This document shows positions 53,743-63,195 of a DNA stretch of 64,000 nt, piece after piece. Each line of letters begins with the position of its first letter. The first letter of the stretch is position 1. The stretch covers positions 1 to 64,000 of the forward strand of contig NZ_NCEN01000014.1 of the NCBI RefSeq assembly GCF_002280675.1, given 5' to 3'. The notes under the pieces were generated by a model, which was given only the letters and a program-made list of their open reading frames with translations, made no database searches and was not told the origin of the DNA. This DNA is from Novosphingobium sp. 32-60-15 (GTDB lineage: Bacteria; Pseudomonadota; Alphaproteobacteria; Sphingomonadales; Sphingomonadaceae). The translations under genes were made by a program, and so were the position numbers.

Positions 53743-55842
53743 TCAGAAGCTGACGCGGGCACTTACCCGGATGTCGCGACCAAACAAGGGTGCCACATCT
53801 TTCAAAAAGCTGGTGTGCCGCCGCGCTTCAACATCGAAGATATTGTTGGCCTGAAGCAACAACGTCGTTTGAGCATCAGCACCAAACGGCTTCCACGACA
53901 CGCTGGCATTGACCATTGTCCAAGCAGGCGTGGTGGTTTCAAAGGCTGCGATGCGGCGCTGCGCGGTGGCGTGTTCCACTTCCAGACGGCCACCCACGAC
54001 ATCGCCTGCAGCTTCTAAACCGCCGATCAGTCGCAGCGGGGGAATGCGCGGCACGGCGCCGCCACCGCCCAGAATGTCGGCGCGCGTATAATCAACAAGG
54101 CCAGTCGCCTCAACGCGAGTACGCCCCAATTGCGCCAAAGTCACCGCTCCCTCAACTTCAAAGCCATAAAAGCGTGCGTCTGTTTGCGCATACTGGAATA
54201 CCGGCAATCCGTCTGCCTCATCGCCGCTGGCATTCAACGAAATGAAGTTGTCAAACCGGTTGAAAAAGCCGGAAAGTTCAAGCCGCCAACCTTCTCCACG
54301 ACCGCGCAGCACGGCCTCTGCACCCAATTGCCGTTCAATCCCGAAACCGGGATTGCCAACCTCGAATGCACGGGTTGCGGCATGGGCACCATTGGCGAAC
54401 AGTTCTTCAGCGGCAGGCGCTCGCTCCGCACGTGCAAGACTAAGGGCAAGACGCCAACCTTCTGCCAGTTTTACTGAACCGCCGACAGACAGTGACACAG
54501 CATCGAACCGGCGTTCCCGGCCAACCGGGGCAGACTTTACCGTGCTATGCTCATAGCGGCCAGAAGCTTCGAGGCGCAGATTACCCAGATCAAACTCTTG
54601 CAGCGTAAATAGCCCGAACTGGCGCGTCTGGTTGGCGGGAATATATGCCTCTTCCCCAACTGCGCTGAAGTTCCGGCTGAATACTTGCATGCCGGTTGCC
54701 CCTTGCCAGCCGCCGCGATTGGCCTGCACCAATTCGGCGCGCGCTTCCCAACTGCGGTTGAAAAAGCGGGTGCCAATTTCACCGGTAGATTCAATCTCAT
54801 TGTGACGGTAGTCGGCCCAGCCGGCGCGTACCTTCAGTTCCTTGAATGCACCATTCAGCGGCACTGCCCCGCGCAGATCGACGCGGTTCTGGCGCATATC
54901 GAGCATGATATCGGCGTGGCCGTGGCCTTCGTCGTTTGTGAGTTCTTCTTCGTGGCCGATATCGAGGCCGTTGGGAATGCCATAACGGTTGGTGAGATGG
55001 CTAACGGCCAAACCAAAATTCGCCCCATCCTGTCCAATCCACGCAAGTCCTCCGGCCACATCCCATGTACGAGCCGCGGTGTTATCAACCCGGCCGAACG
55101 CACTTGCGTCTTCGGCCAGTTCGCCACCTTCTTCAACAGCGGCATCACGCTGACTGCGGCTAAAGATGAAGCCACCACTGCGGTAATCATCGGATTCAAA
55201 AAAGCTGCCATCGACATGGGCAACGAACCCGCCACCCAGCGGTGCGTTGACCGAGGCCCCGATATTGCGTTCGTGCGCGGCAGAGGCATAGCCTGCCACG
55301 GCGTCAACATGGGGGCCACCTTCGGGAACCTCACGCGGGATACGCAAATCGCGCATATTCACCACGCCGCCAATCGCGCCAGAACCATAAAGCAAAGCCG
55401 CAGGTCCGCGCAGAATTTCGATCCGGTCCGCGAGCAGTGGATTGATCGCCACGGCATGATCGACCGAGGTATTGGACACGTCAAAGCTGCCAATGCCATC
55501 CGTCAGAACCCGGACGCGTTCATTATCCAACCCGCGCAAGATCGGACGCGATGCGTTCGGACCAAAAAAGCTTGAAGACACGCCGGGTTGCCGCGCAAGC
55601 GTTTCACCAATCGTGGACCGCTGCTGCAATTGCAGAGCATCGCCTTGCAGGACGGTAACTGCAGTCGCCACCATGTCACGATCACGCGCATATGGCGCGG
55701 TTACGATAATTTCGGTCGAAGGTTGGCTGTGCGAACTGCTTTGGTCACCATCCTCGGCAGCGCCGTCATTCGCGAAAGCAGGAACAGCAAGAGCAAGCGC
55801 AGCAACTGCGGTACCACTGGCCAGTAAGCGAGCAAGTTTCAT
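53743..55842 (-). CDS. TonB-dependent receptor, ZnuD-like (probable zinc uptake)
   Basis: The 699-residue outer-membrane receptor has a signal peptide (GTAVAALALAVPAFA), a plug (VLQGDALQLQQRSTIGETLARQPGVSSSFFGPNASRPILRGLDNERVRVLTDGI) and a barrel ending RVSF. His/Asp/Glu-rich loops such as DIGHEEELTNDEGHGHADIMLD resemble the metal-catching loops of ZnuD, which imports zinc in Neisseria. The start at 55842 has AAGGA upstream. It is third in the series M1 peptidase, DUF6702 protein, receptor; the 131-nt gap before it holds a palindrome. Zinc specificity is inference; other metals or a metallophore are possible. Confidence 0.86.
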   Translation of the reverse strand: MKLARLLASGTAVAALALAVPAFANDGAAEDGDQSSSHSQPSTEIIVTAPYARDRDMVATAVTVLQGDALQLQQRSTIGETLARQPGVSSSFFGPNASRPILRGLDNERVRVLTDGIGSFDVSNTSVDHAVAINPLLADRIEILRGPAALLYGSGAIGGVVNMRDLRIPREVPEGGPHVDAVAGYASAAHERNIGASVNAPLGGGFVAHVDGSFFESDDYRSGGFIFSRSQRDAAVEEGGELAEDASAFGRVDNTAARTWDVAGGLAWIGQDGANFGLAVSHLTNRYGIPNGLDIGHEEELTNDEGHGHADIMLDMRQNRVDLRGAVPLNGAFKELKVRAGWADYRHNEIESTGEIGTRFFNRSWEARAELVQANRGGWQGATGMQVFSRNFSAVGEEAYIPANQTRQFGLFTLQEFDLGNLRLEASGRYEHSTVKSAPVGRERRFDAVSLSVGGSVKLAEGWRLALSLARAERAPAAEELFANGAHAATRAFEVGNPGFGIERQLGAEAVLRGRGEGWRLELSGFFNRFDNFISLNASGDEADGLPVFQYAQTDARFYGFEVEGAVTLAQLGRTRVEATGLVDYTRADILGGGGAVPRIPPLRLIGGLEAAGDVVGGRLEVEHATAQRRIAAFETTTPAWTMVNASVSWKPFGADAQTTLLLQANNIFDVEARRHTSFLKDVAPLFGRDIRVSARVSF

Positions 55843-55929
55843 TGCTATCAATCCTTTTAGCGATCCGTGCGGCTGTTTTGAAACAACAACGCATTTTGGC
55901 TCACGCTCGCTATAGGCCATATCCAAGCC

Positions 55930-55946
55930 ATGATACAAGATATCAT
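55930..55946. promoter_or_regulatory. Palindrome before the ZnuD-like receptor, possible Zur box
   Basis: ATGATA (55930-55935) and TATCAT (55941-55946) form a perfect inverted repeat with a CAAGA spacer. A related sequence lies upstream of the M1 peptidase at 58925. AT-rich palindromes of this size are typical of Fur-family (Zur) sites, but the sequence alone does not prove the regulator. Confidence 0.45.
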
Positions 55947-55973
55947 AACTTCAATTTGAAAAATTTAAGCAGG

Positions 55974-56477
55974 TCAGCGCACTGGCACGCTATAAGCCTC
56001 ACTCCCCGCAAAGCGCAGGGTGCGCACAGTTTTACCGTGCCGGAAAATAACCTGATTGATTTGAGTGGGGTAAACATCGCGCAAGATAGTGGACTGAACT
56101 TCCAGTGCTTTTGGCCTGCCTTGGATCGTAGCGGCACATTCTACGCGAACTTGCGCCGCATCAATCTCCACCGCCGTCACAGTCAGCGCCACGGCCTTCC
56201 CATTCGAAGAAACCGAGAACCGGCGAAGCAAATAGGTCTTTAGCGCCGCGATAGCCTCGGGATCATCAAGGCTCGTTTGCGCATCGGGTGCAATCTGCGC
56301 CAAAGCCGGTTCCAGATCATGTGCTTCAAACCGGTGAGACACCGTTAGCTTGCCACTAGCGGCCAGTGTCACGATGCTCATCGCATCATGCCCGCGATGC
56401 GCCGCGGCAGGGGCGCTGGCCAGTATGAGGCTGCTTAGCGCTATCCCCAGCGCGACATAGTATCGGATAAGAGTCAC
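55974..56477 (-). CDS. DUF6702 family secreted protein
   Basis: The 167-residue protein has a signal peptide (YYVALGIALSSLILASAPAAAH) followed by RGHDAMSIVTLAASGKLTVSHRFEAHDLEPALAQI, a His-containing region, and a compact beta-rich remainder ending in SVPVR. DUF6702 proteins occur next to M1 metallopeptidases in several phyla, but have no known activity. Its start overlaps the stop of the peptidase gene (ATGA), so the pair is made together. The early HRGHD and SHRFEAHD histidines could bind a metal; this is speculation. Confidence 0.78.
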   Translation of the reverse strand: MTLIRYYVALGIALSSLILASAPAAAHRGHDAMSIVTLAASGKLTVSHRFEAHDLEPALAQIAPDAQTSLDDPEAIAALKTYLLRRFSVSSNGKAVALTVTAVEIDAAQVRVECAATIQGRPKALEVQSTILRDVYPTQINQVIFRHGKTVRTLRFAGSEAYSVPVR

Positions 56478-58870
56478 TTGCTGCCGGGCGCGTCGTAAGT
56501 GCGCAGGCCATCCGGCAGCACTGTCATGTCTGAATCCTTCATCCGGTTCTTGGCATCTTCCGGCTTATCAATCCCCAGCGTAACCGGTTCAATCTGTCCG
56601 GCGTAGACGTTGTTGGAACGATCAGCGTCAGCGGTTTCCCACATCGGATCAAGTTCGGCCTTCACCAGCGTTTTGCTGGAAAGGTACTGCCATGTGACGG
56701 CTTTGGGGTTGGTCCGCCAAATCTCTGCCGGGATACGCGCAGTCTCACTCGATCCATCGGCAAAATCCATTTTCAGGATCACCGGCATGACCAATCCGCC
56801 GCGGTTGCTAAAGCTGAAGCGATAGAAATTGTCCTTTACCGCGCGGGCCGCCCGTTCCTCCGCCGTCTGATCTTTCAACGCTTCAGCCGCCTTACGACGT
56901 TCGGCGGCGGTCGCGTCCAGCGGATCGATCCTGTCGTAGAAATCGCGGGTGGCAGGATCGCGCTCGGTAACGGTCTTGGCCGTGTTGCGCATGACCGTCA
57001 GCGATTTGGGTTCAGCCTCACGGCGGCGCTTGCGTTCCATCGCTTCGGCATCGGCATCGCCCCCATCAAGCCGCGCCCGCACCACTTTATCCAGCGCGAT
57101 ATCAACATGGTCGGTAGAATAGAACCAGCCCCGCCAGAACCAATCAAGATCAACCCCGCTGCTCTCCTCCATCGTCCGGAAGAAATCATAAGGCGTCGGA
57201 TGCTTGAACCGCCAGCGCACGGCATATTCGCGGAAAGCGCGATCAAACAATTCGCGGCCCAGCACGGTTTCGCGCAAAATCGTCAGCGCGGTTGCGGGTT
57301 TGCCATAGCCATTGGCGCCAAACTGCAGGATCGAATCCGATTGCGTCATCAACGGCATCTGGTTTTGCGAAAGCATATATTCGGCAATATCTTTCGGCTC
57401 GCCCCGCCTCGCCGGAAAATCCTTGTCCCACAATTTCTCGGCCTGGAATTGCAGGAAAGTGTTCAGGCCTTCATCCATCCACGTCCACTGGCGCTCATCG
57501 GAATTGACGATCATCGGGAACCAGTTGTGGCCGATTTCGTGGATGACCACACCGATCAGGCCATACTTTGCCCGCTCGGTATAGGTCAGGTTCCCGGTCT
57601 TCTTGTCTTTCACCGGGCGCGGGCCGTTGAAGGTAATCATGGGATATTCCATCCCGCCCACCGGCCCATTGACCGACTGTGCCACGGGATAGGGGTAAGG
57701 GAAGGCAAATTTGCCATAGACATCAAGTGTATGCGCAATCGATTTGGTGGAATAAGCATCCCACAATGGCCGTGCCTCTTTGGGGAAAAAGCTCATAGCC
57801 ATCACCAGCGGTTGTTCGGCAAAGTCCTGCTTCACACCCAGGGCATCCCAGGCAAATTTGCGCGATGACGCCCAGCCAAAATCGCGAACGTTTTCAGCGG
57901 CAAAGACCCACGTCTTTTCGCCAGCAGCCTTGCCCCGCTCTGCGGCTACCGCTTCTTCCGGAGTCACCACATAGACCGGGCTTTGCGCACTGCGCGCCTG
58001 TTCAAGCCGTTGACGCTGCGCGGCGGTCAACACCGTCTCGGGGTTTTGCAACACGCCTGATGCCGCCACAACGTGATCGGCCGGAACCGTCAAAGCGACC
58101 TTGTAGTCACCAAATTCCAGCGTGAATTCGCCCGAACCCAGAAACGCCTTGTTGTGCCAGCCTTCATAGTCGGAATAGACGGCAAGGCGCGGAAACCATT
58201 GCGCGCCTTCGAAAATGCAATTTCCATCCTCGCCGGGCTGGGTGAAACATTCATAACCCGAACGCCCGCCTACGACATTGGCTTCGGCCATCGGAAAAGA
58301 CCATTCGATAAAGACGCTGGTTTCGCCACCATTGCCCGCTACGGACTGCTCCAGATCAATGCGCAACAGGCTGTCCACCACCGTGAACGGCAACGCCTTT
58401 CCCGATGCATCGCGGACGGCGCTGATTGTAAAGCCACCTTCCCATTCCTGCATCCGCTTGGCCCGGCGCACTTCATCAAGGCTGATCTTATCGCCCGCGA
58501 CGGTGTTGGTCATTTCGGCGATGGAATTGCGCTTGTAGTCGTTCTGATCCAGCAGCAGCCACAGATAGGGCAAGGCATCGGGCGAATTGTTGCGATATCG
58601 GATAGTCTGGCTGCCAGTGACGAGGCGCTTGGCCTCATCCAGCCGCGCCTTGACGTCATAATCGACCTTTTGCTGCCAATACCGATATCCGGGTGCACCC
58701 GACGCATTGCGATAATCAGTCGGCGTGGGCCAATCTTCGCCTTCCAATTGGCGAAATTTGTCAACAAAGGCGCCCTTGGTCTGTTCGATGGGGTTTGCGA
58801 TGGCTGACTGCGTCAACACCGGCACGATTAACGCCAACATCGAAGCAGACACAAAGAACGAACGACGCAC
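56474..58870 (-). CDS. M1 family metallopeptidase
   Basis: The 798-residue secreted protein has a signal peptide (SASMLALIVPVLTQSAIA) and the zinc site HEIGHNW at residues 444-450, with the third ligand Glu467 in WMDEGLN, exactly 18 residues after the second His as in M1 aminopeptidases. The exopeptidase motif GxMEN is replaced by VGGMEYPMITF, as in many bacterial M1 members. Last third is a variable domain with low-complexity Arg/Lys/Glu segments. It would act in periplasm or outside the cell. It is first of the peptidase-DUF6702 pair, and the promoter carries a possible metal-responsive element. Confidence 0.92.
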   Translation of the reverse strand: MRRSFFVSASMLALIVPVLTQSAIANPIEQTKGAFVDKFRQLEGEDWPTPTDYRNASGAPGYRYWQQKVDYDVKARLDEAKRLVTGSQTIRYRNNSPDALPYLWLLLDQNDYKRNSIAEMTNTVAGDKISLDEVRRAKRMQEWEGGFTISAVRDASGKALPFTVVDSLLRIDLEQSVAGNGGETSVFIEWSFPMAEANVVGGRSGYECFTQPGEDGNCIFEGAQWFPRLAVYSDYEGWHNKAFLGSGEFTLEFGDYKVALTVPADHVVAASGVLQNPETVLTAAQRQRLEQARSAQSPVYVVTPEEAVAAERGKAAGEKTWVFAAENVRDFGWASSRKFAWDALGVKQDFAEQPLVMAMSFFPKEARPLWDAYSTKSIAHTLDVYGKFAFPYPYPVAQSVNGPVGGMEYPMITFNGPRPVKDKKTGNLTYTERAKYGLIGVVIHEIGHNWFPMIVNSDERQWTWMDEGLNTFLQFQAEKLWDKDFPARRGEPKDIAEYMLSQNQMPLMTQSDSILQFGANGYGKPATALTILRETVLGRELFDRAFREYAVRWRFKHPTPYDFFRTMEESSGVDLDWFWRGWFYSTDHVDIALDKVVRARLDGGDADAEAMERKRRREAEPKSLTVMRNTAKTVTERDPATRDFYDRIDPLDATAAERRKAAEALKDQTAEERAARAVKDNFYRFSFSNRGGLVMPVILKMDFADGSSETARIPAEIWRTNPKAVTWQYLSSKTLVKAELDPMWETADADRSNNVYAGQIEPVTLGIDKPEDAKNRMKDSDMTVLPDGLRTYDAPGSK

Positions 58871-58924
58871 AGCGGCCCCCTATTTCAGGCCATCATCCAC
58901 CGATGGCCGCAATTGGGTGCACGC

Positions 58925-58941
58925 TGTTACATCATATCATT
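58925..58941. promoter_or_regulatory. Possible Zur-like element before the M1 peptidase
   Basis: TGTTACATCATATCA (58925-58939) agrees with TGATACAAGATATCA of the ZnuD-like promoter at 12 of 15 positions. It lies 55 nt upstream of the M1 ATG. It is less palindromic than the other copy. Confidence 0.35.
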
Positions 58942-59035
58942 TACGTCAACGCCTTATAACACTCCCTGTCCAAGGGGGCTGAACTGAAGACAACGGCTTA
59001 GCTTGCTCCCCCGAAGTGCATTCGGGCTGTGGACC

Positions 59036-62000
59036 TCACAACAAGAAGTCACCCTGGTTGTAAGCGATGAGGACGCCCGATATGCCGAAGCCGATGATGT
59101 CGGCAAGGCCATCGTTGTCGACATCGGCGACATCGCGGTAGAAGGTGTTATTACTGCTCCAGCCTTGGTTGGTGCCGAAGTTGGCAAGATCAAACCCGGC
59201 AGTGGTGAACGTTCCATCGCCCTTGCCGTAGGACACCAGTGTGCCCGCTATTCCAAAACCGACGATATCGGCAATATCATCGCCGTTTACGTCTGTGACC
59301 ATGCGCGGAAAAGCGTCGTTGTTCGCCCAGCCCTGATTGACGCCGAAATCGCTCAACACCAGTTGTGCAGGGCCAAAAGTGCCATTGCCGTTGGACAGCG
59401 CGACCAGCGTTCCAGCTATCCCGAAGCCAACAATGTCATCGCGGCCATCACCGTTCACGTCTGCTACGGCGCGGTGGAAATTGTTGTCGTTGGTCCAGCC
59501 TTGGGCCACGCCGAAGTTTGCAACGCCGGTCTGGACGGCTTGGAAGGTTCCATTGCCGTTGCCAAGCGATACCAGCGCACCGGCAAAGCCGAAGCCGATG
59601 ATGTCAGCTTTGCCATCACCGTTGACGTCACCCACAGTGCGCGCGAAGCCGTTCTGGCTTGACCAACCTTGATTGGTGCCGAAGTTGGCGATGCCAGTGG
59701 TGGGATTGGCAAAAGTGCCATCGGCGCGGGCGAGCGAGACCAGCGTGCCGGCAAAGCCGAAGCCCAGGATATCGTGACGTCCATCGCCGTTTACATCCGC
59801 CAATTCGCGGTGGAATTGGTTGTCAGACGCCCACCCGGCAGTCTGCCCGAAGTTGGCAACAACAAGGCTCGTGCCGGAAAAGCTGCCGTTTGCCGATCCG
59901 AACGAGACAAGCACGCCGGAAAAACCAAAGCCCACGACATCGGCAAAGCCATCGCCGTTCACATCTGCAATATGACGCGGAAACTGATCCTGCGAGGCCC
60001 AGCCGTTGGCAGGATTGAAGTTGGCGACGACTGCTGCGCCCGGGTTCCTGAAGGTGAACGAATAGAGCCCGTCAGCAAACTGGATCTGTTCAACCCGGAC
60101 CAGCGTATCAGTGCCGTCCAATGCCGAACTGACTGTCAGCGCGCTAGATCCGACGGTTACCGTAGACTGCGCGCGTGTCGCGCTAAACACCGCCCGATCG
60201 CCACCTGCGCTGCCGTCAAGCAGATCATTGCCAATGCCACCGTTAAGGATATCGCCGCCCTGCGCACCAATCAGGACGTCGTTGCCACCAATACCCGCGA
60301 GGATATCATTGCCCGCAGTACCAACAATGTAATCATTCAACGCTGTGCCGGTAATATCAGACCCTGAATAATCGTTATCTGCGATGATCGCCTGCACACT
60401 CAGATTTGCAGGCCCAAGCGCAAGCGAGGTCGGCGTGAGCAATAGGCTGAAGGTTTCGCCGCTCTCGACAATAGTGTCTGCCAACACCGTCACCCGCACA
60501 TATGCAACAGTTTGGCCGGGCGCGAACGTCACCGTGCCGGTTGCGCCAACATAATCCGATCCTGCCAGCGCGGTGCCATCTACAGTTGTATAATTGACTT
60601 GCAACTGTGACGAGAATGGCTGCGACAGCTTGATCTCGAAGACAACTTCGTTTGTAGGGTACAACGATTCATGCACGGCGGTTGCAACACCGGCCATCGC
60701 AATGTTGTTGCCAACGCCGTCGTTGTCGTAAACAATGCCCGAGGCAGACAGCGACTGCGCAGCACCAGCAAGTTCAGCATTTACGGGATCAAACAAGACC
60801 AGCGTCAGGCTTTCGTCAATCTCGTCAACATTGTCACTATTGGTGTTAAATTGAAGCGTGAGAGTGGTTTCGCCCGGTGCGAAGACCAACGTACCCGTGC
60901 GATTGAAGAGGGTGACGCTTTCGGTTTGGCTCAGCGTGCCGTAGCCGGTCCCGGACAATAGCCCGTAATTGACCGAAACAGTTCCTGACGAAGGCTGATC
61001 CAACGTGACGGTGAAGGCCATGTAATCACCCTCGGTCGTGCCGTAACTGCTGACCGAGATTGATGGTTGAGCAATTGTGGCATCGTCATTCAGGATCGTC
61101 GCGATGCCCACACTGCCCGCGTTGGATGGTGCTGCGGTGGGCGGGGTCACCTTCAGCAAAAATGTTTCGGTATTCTCAAGCGCCGTATCGCCAAGTACCG
61201 GCACATCGACATAGCCAACCACTTGGCCAGCCGCGAAATTCAACGTGCCCGTTACCGCGGTATAGTCTTGTCCGGCAATGGCGGAGCCATTTATGGTGTT
61301 GTAAGCCAGCGCGAGCGCAGCACTGTGCGGTTGCGACAAACGCACTTCGAACCGCGCCAGCTTTGTGCCACTGTCATTTTCATAGACAATCGGCGAGCCC
61401 ACCAGCACGGCAAGGTTTGAGCCTACACCGTCATTATCAAGGATAATGCCCATCGCCCGCAGAGCAGGGCCACCCCCGGCCAGTTCCGCGTTCGACGGGT
61501 CAAAAAGTTCAAGCGTTATGCTTTGGTCGATTTCGTCAGTCGAATCTGATGGGATATAAATCGAGATCGTCTTTGTCGTTTCGCCGGGCGCAAAAGTTAA
61601 AACGTAGAGGTCACCAATATCTCCGTAGTAACTTGTGTCATAATCGCTAGCAGTTCCCAAGCCATTGCCCGTCAGCGTCCGGAAACGCACCGACACCACG
61701 CCTGCCGAAGGCTGATCGAGTGTCACCGTAAAGGCCATGTAATCGCCTTCGGTCACGGCATAACTGCTGACCGAGATGGATGGTTGGGCTATTGCGGCAT
61801 CGTCATTCAGGATCGTTGCTATACCCACACTGCCCGCGTTGGATGGTGCAGCGGTGGGCGGGGTCACCTTCAGGAAAAACGTCTCGGTATTCTCAAGCGC
61901 CGTATCGCCAAGTACCGGCACATCGACATAGCCGACCACTTGGCCAGCTACAAAATTCAGTGTGCCGGTTACCGCGGTATAGTCTTGTCCGGCAGCGGCA

Positions 62001-62179
62001 GTACCATCTATCGTATTGTAAGCCAGCGCCAGTGCAGCGCTGTGCGGTTGCGACAAACGCACTTCGAACCGCGCCATCTTCGTGCCGCTGTCATTTTCAT
62101 AGACAATCGGCGAGCCCACCAGAACGGCAAGGTTTGAGCCCGTGCCATCATTATCAAGAATGATGCCCATTGCCCGCAA
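59036..62179 (-). CDS. Calx-beta / RTX / VCBS-repeat secreted protein, C-terminal fragment after frameshift
   Basis: This 1047-residue frame continues the protein begun at 63195 in another frame. It holds about five Calx-beta repeats (YAVTEGDYMAFTVTLDQPS and VYENDSGTK-RFEVRLSQ types, from about residue 15), an RTX calcium block (GGNDVLIGAQGGDILNGGIGNDLLDGS) and about seven VCBS/FG-GAP repeats of the form DVNGDGFADVVGFGFSGVLVSFG to the end. Such proteins leave the cell by type I secretion. The ATG at 62179 is internal and not the true start. Many long antisense frames here merely mirror the repeats. Confidence 0.83.
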   Translation of the reverse strand: MRAMGIILDNDGTGSNLAVLVGSPIVYENDSGTKMARFEVRLSQPHSAALALAYNTIDGTAAAGQDYTAVTGTLNFVAGQVVGYVDVPVLGDTALENTETFFLKVTPPTAAPSNAGSVGIATILNDDAAIAQPSISVSSYAVTEGDYMAFTVTLDQPSAGVVSVRFRTLTGNGLGTASDYDTSYYGDIGDLYVLTFAPGETTKTISIYIPSDSTDEIDQSITLELFDPSNAELAGGGPALRAMGIILDNDGVGSNLAVLVGSPIVYENDSGTKLARFEVRLSQPHSAALALAYNTINGSAIAGQDYTAVTGTLNFAAGQVVGYVDVPVLGDTALENTETFLLKVTPPTAAPSNAGSVGIATILNDDATIAQPSISVSSYGTTEGDYMAFTVTLDQPSSGTVSVNYGLLSGTGYGTLSQTESVTLFNRTGTLVFAPGETTLTLQFNTNSDNVDEIDESLTLVLFDPVNAELAGAAQSLSASGIVYDNDGVGNNIAMAGVATAVHESLYPTNEVVFEIKLSQPFSSQLQVNYTTVDGTALAGSDYVGATGTVTFAPGQTVAYVRVTVLADTIVESGETFSLLLTPTSLALGPANLSVQAIIADNDYSGSDITGTALNDYIVGTAGNDILAGIGGNDVLIGAQGGDILNGGIGNDLLDGSAGGDRAVFSATRAQSTVTVGSSALTVSSALDGTDTLVRVEQIQFADGLYSFTFRNPGAAVVANFNPANGWASQDQFPRHIADVNGDGFADVVGFGFSGVLVSFGSANGSFSGTSLVVANFGQTAGWASDNQFHRELADVNGDGRHDILGFGFAGTLVSLARADGTFANPTTGIANFGTNQGWSSQNGFARTVGDVNGDGKADIIGFGFAGALVSLGNGNGTFQAVQTGVANFGVAQGWTNDNNFHRAVADVNGDGRDDIVGFGIAGTLVALSNGNGTFGPAQLVLSDFGVNQGWANNDAFPRMVTDVNGDDIADIVGFGIAGTLVSYGKGDGTFTTAGFDLANFGTNQGWSSNNTFYRDVADVDNDGLADIIGFGISGVLIAYNQGDFLL

Positions 62180-63190
62180 AGCAGCGAGGGATCAAAGAGT
62201 TCCAGCGTTATGCTTTGATCGATTTCATCGACAGAATCGGATGGGATGTAGAGCGAGATCGTCTTCGTCGTTTCGCCGGGTGCAAAAGTTAAGAGGTAGA
62301 TTTCTCCAAACTCTCCAGACCAATTGGTGTCGCCATCGCTGCCAGTTCCCAAGCCGTTGCCTGTCAGCGTCCGGAACCGCACAGACACTGTGCCTGCCGA
62401 GGGCTGATCAAGTGTCACCGTGAAGGCCATGTAATCGCCTTCGGTCACGGCATAACTGCTGACCGAGATGGATGGTTGGTCGATTGTGGCATCGTCGTTC
62501 AGGATCGTTGCGATGCCCACGGTGCCCGCGACGGATGGCGCGGCGGTTGGCGGGGTAACCTTGAGGAAGAACGTCTCGGTGTTCTCGATCGCAAGGTCGC
62601 CAATGACCGGCACATCGACATAGCCTACGACTTGGCCCGCAGCGATGGTCAATGACCCAATGGCTGCAATGTAATCTTGACCAGCGACCGCAGAACCGTC
62701 GATTGTCGAGTAGTTAAGCGTAAGTGACGATGTATGGGCCTGGGAGAGGCGCACCTCGAACCGCGCCATTTGCGTACCGCTGTCATTTTCATAGACAATC
62801 GGCGAGCCAACCAGAACGGCAAGGTTTGAGCCCGTTCCGTCATTATCAAGGATGATACCCGTAGTGCGCAAAACGGGGCCTCCCCCAGCCAGTTCTGCAT
62901 TTATGGGATCAAACAGTTCAAGCGTCAGACTTTGATCAAATTCATCAATCGAATCTGATGGAATGTATATTGTGATTGTTTTGGTTGTTTCGCCGGGCGC
63001 GAAGGTGAGTTGGTAGATTTGACCGAAATTCCCTGACCAACTGGTATTTTCAACACCCGCGGTGCCAAGCCCGTTGCCCGTAAGCAACCGGTAACGAACG
63101 ATTTCTGTGCCGGCCGCTGGCTCGTCAAGCGTAACGGTGAATGAAAGATAATTACCTTCAATAGCAGTCGCGCTAGAAACAGATATCTTC
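61040..63190. repeat. Three near-identical ~714-nt tandem units within the Calx-beta gene
   Basis: Landmarks such as GACCGAGATGGATGG recur at about 61057 (variant), 61769 and 62461. Each unit encodes a pair of Calx-beta domains. The interval between the last two is about 25 nt shorter because of a deletion near 62180. The high nucleotide identity favours unequal exchange and can mislead assembly. Confidence 0.7.
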
Positions 63191-63195
63191 GCCAT
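62008..63195 (-). CDS. Calx-beta repeat protein, N-terminal fragment before frameshift
   Basis: Starting at the ATG at 63195 (MAKISVSSATAIEGNYLSFTVTLDEPAAG, with AGAGAG upstream), this frame encodes about three Calx-beta domains. Near 62180 the coding sense is lost: where the other units read ELFDPSNAELAGGGPALRAMG, this copy goes ELFDPSLLCGQW and ends at 62008. Comparison with the unit at 61461-61500 shows that about 25 nt are missing. There is no N-terminal signal peptide, in line with type I secretion by a C-terminal signal. Restoring the bases would join this with the downstream frame into one protein of about 1,390 residues. Confidence 0.82.
   Translation of the reverse strand: MAKISVSSATAIEGNYLSFTVTLDEPAAGTEIVRYRLLTGNGLGTAGVENTSWSGNFGQIYQLTFAPGETTKTITIYIPSDSIDEFDQSLTLELFDPINAELAGGGPVLRTTGIILDNDGTGSNLAVLVGSPIVYENDSGTQMARFEVRLSQAHTSSLTLNYSTIDGSAVAGQDYIAAIGSLTIAAGQVVGYVDVPVIGDLAIENTETFFLKVTPPTAAPSVAGTVGIATILNDDATIDQPSISVSSYAVTEGDYMAFTVTLDQPSAGTVSVRFRTLTGNGLGTGSDGDTNWSGEFGEIYLLTFAPGETTKTISLYIPSDSVDEIDQSITLELFDPSLLCGQWASFLIMMARAQTLPFWWARRLSMKMTAARRWRGSKCVCRNRTALHWRWLTIR

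Noticed and set aside
59003..60367. Long plus-strand frames opposite the VCBS and RTX repeats
   Set aside because: They are antisense shadows of a repetitive coding sequence with no domain of their own.
61040..63190. Regular repeats as a CRISPR array
   Set aside because: The units are about 714 nt long and encode Calx-beta domains; there are no short repeats with spacers.
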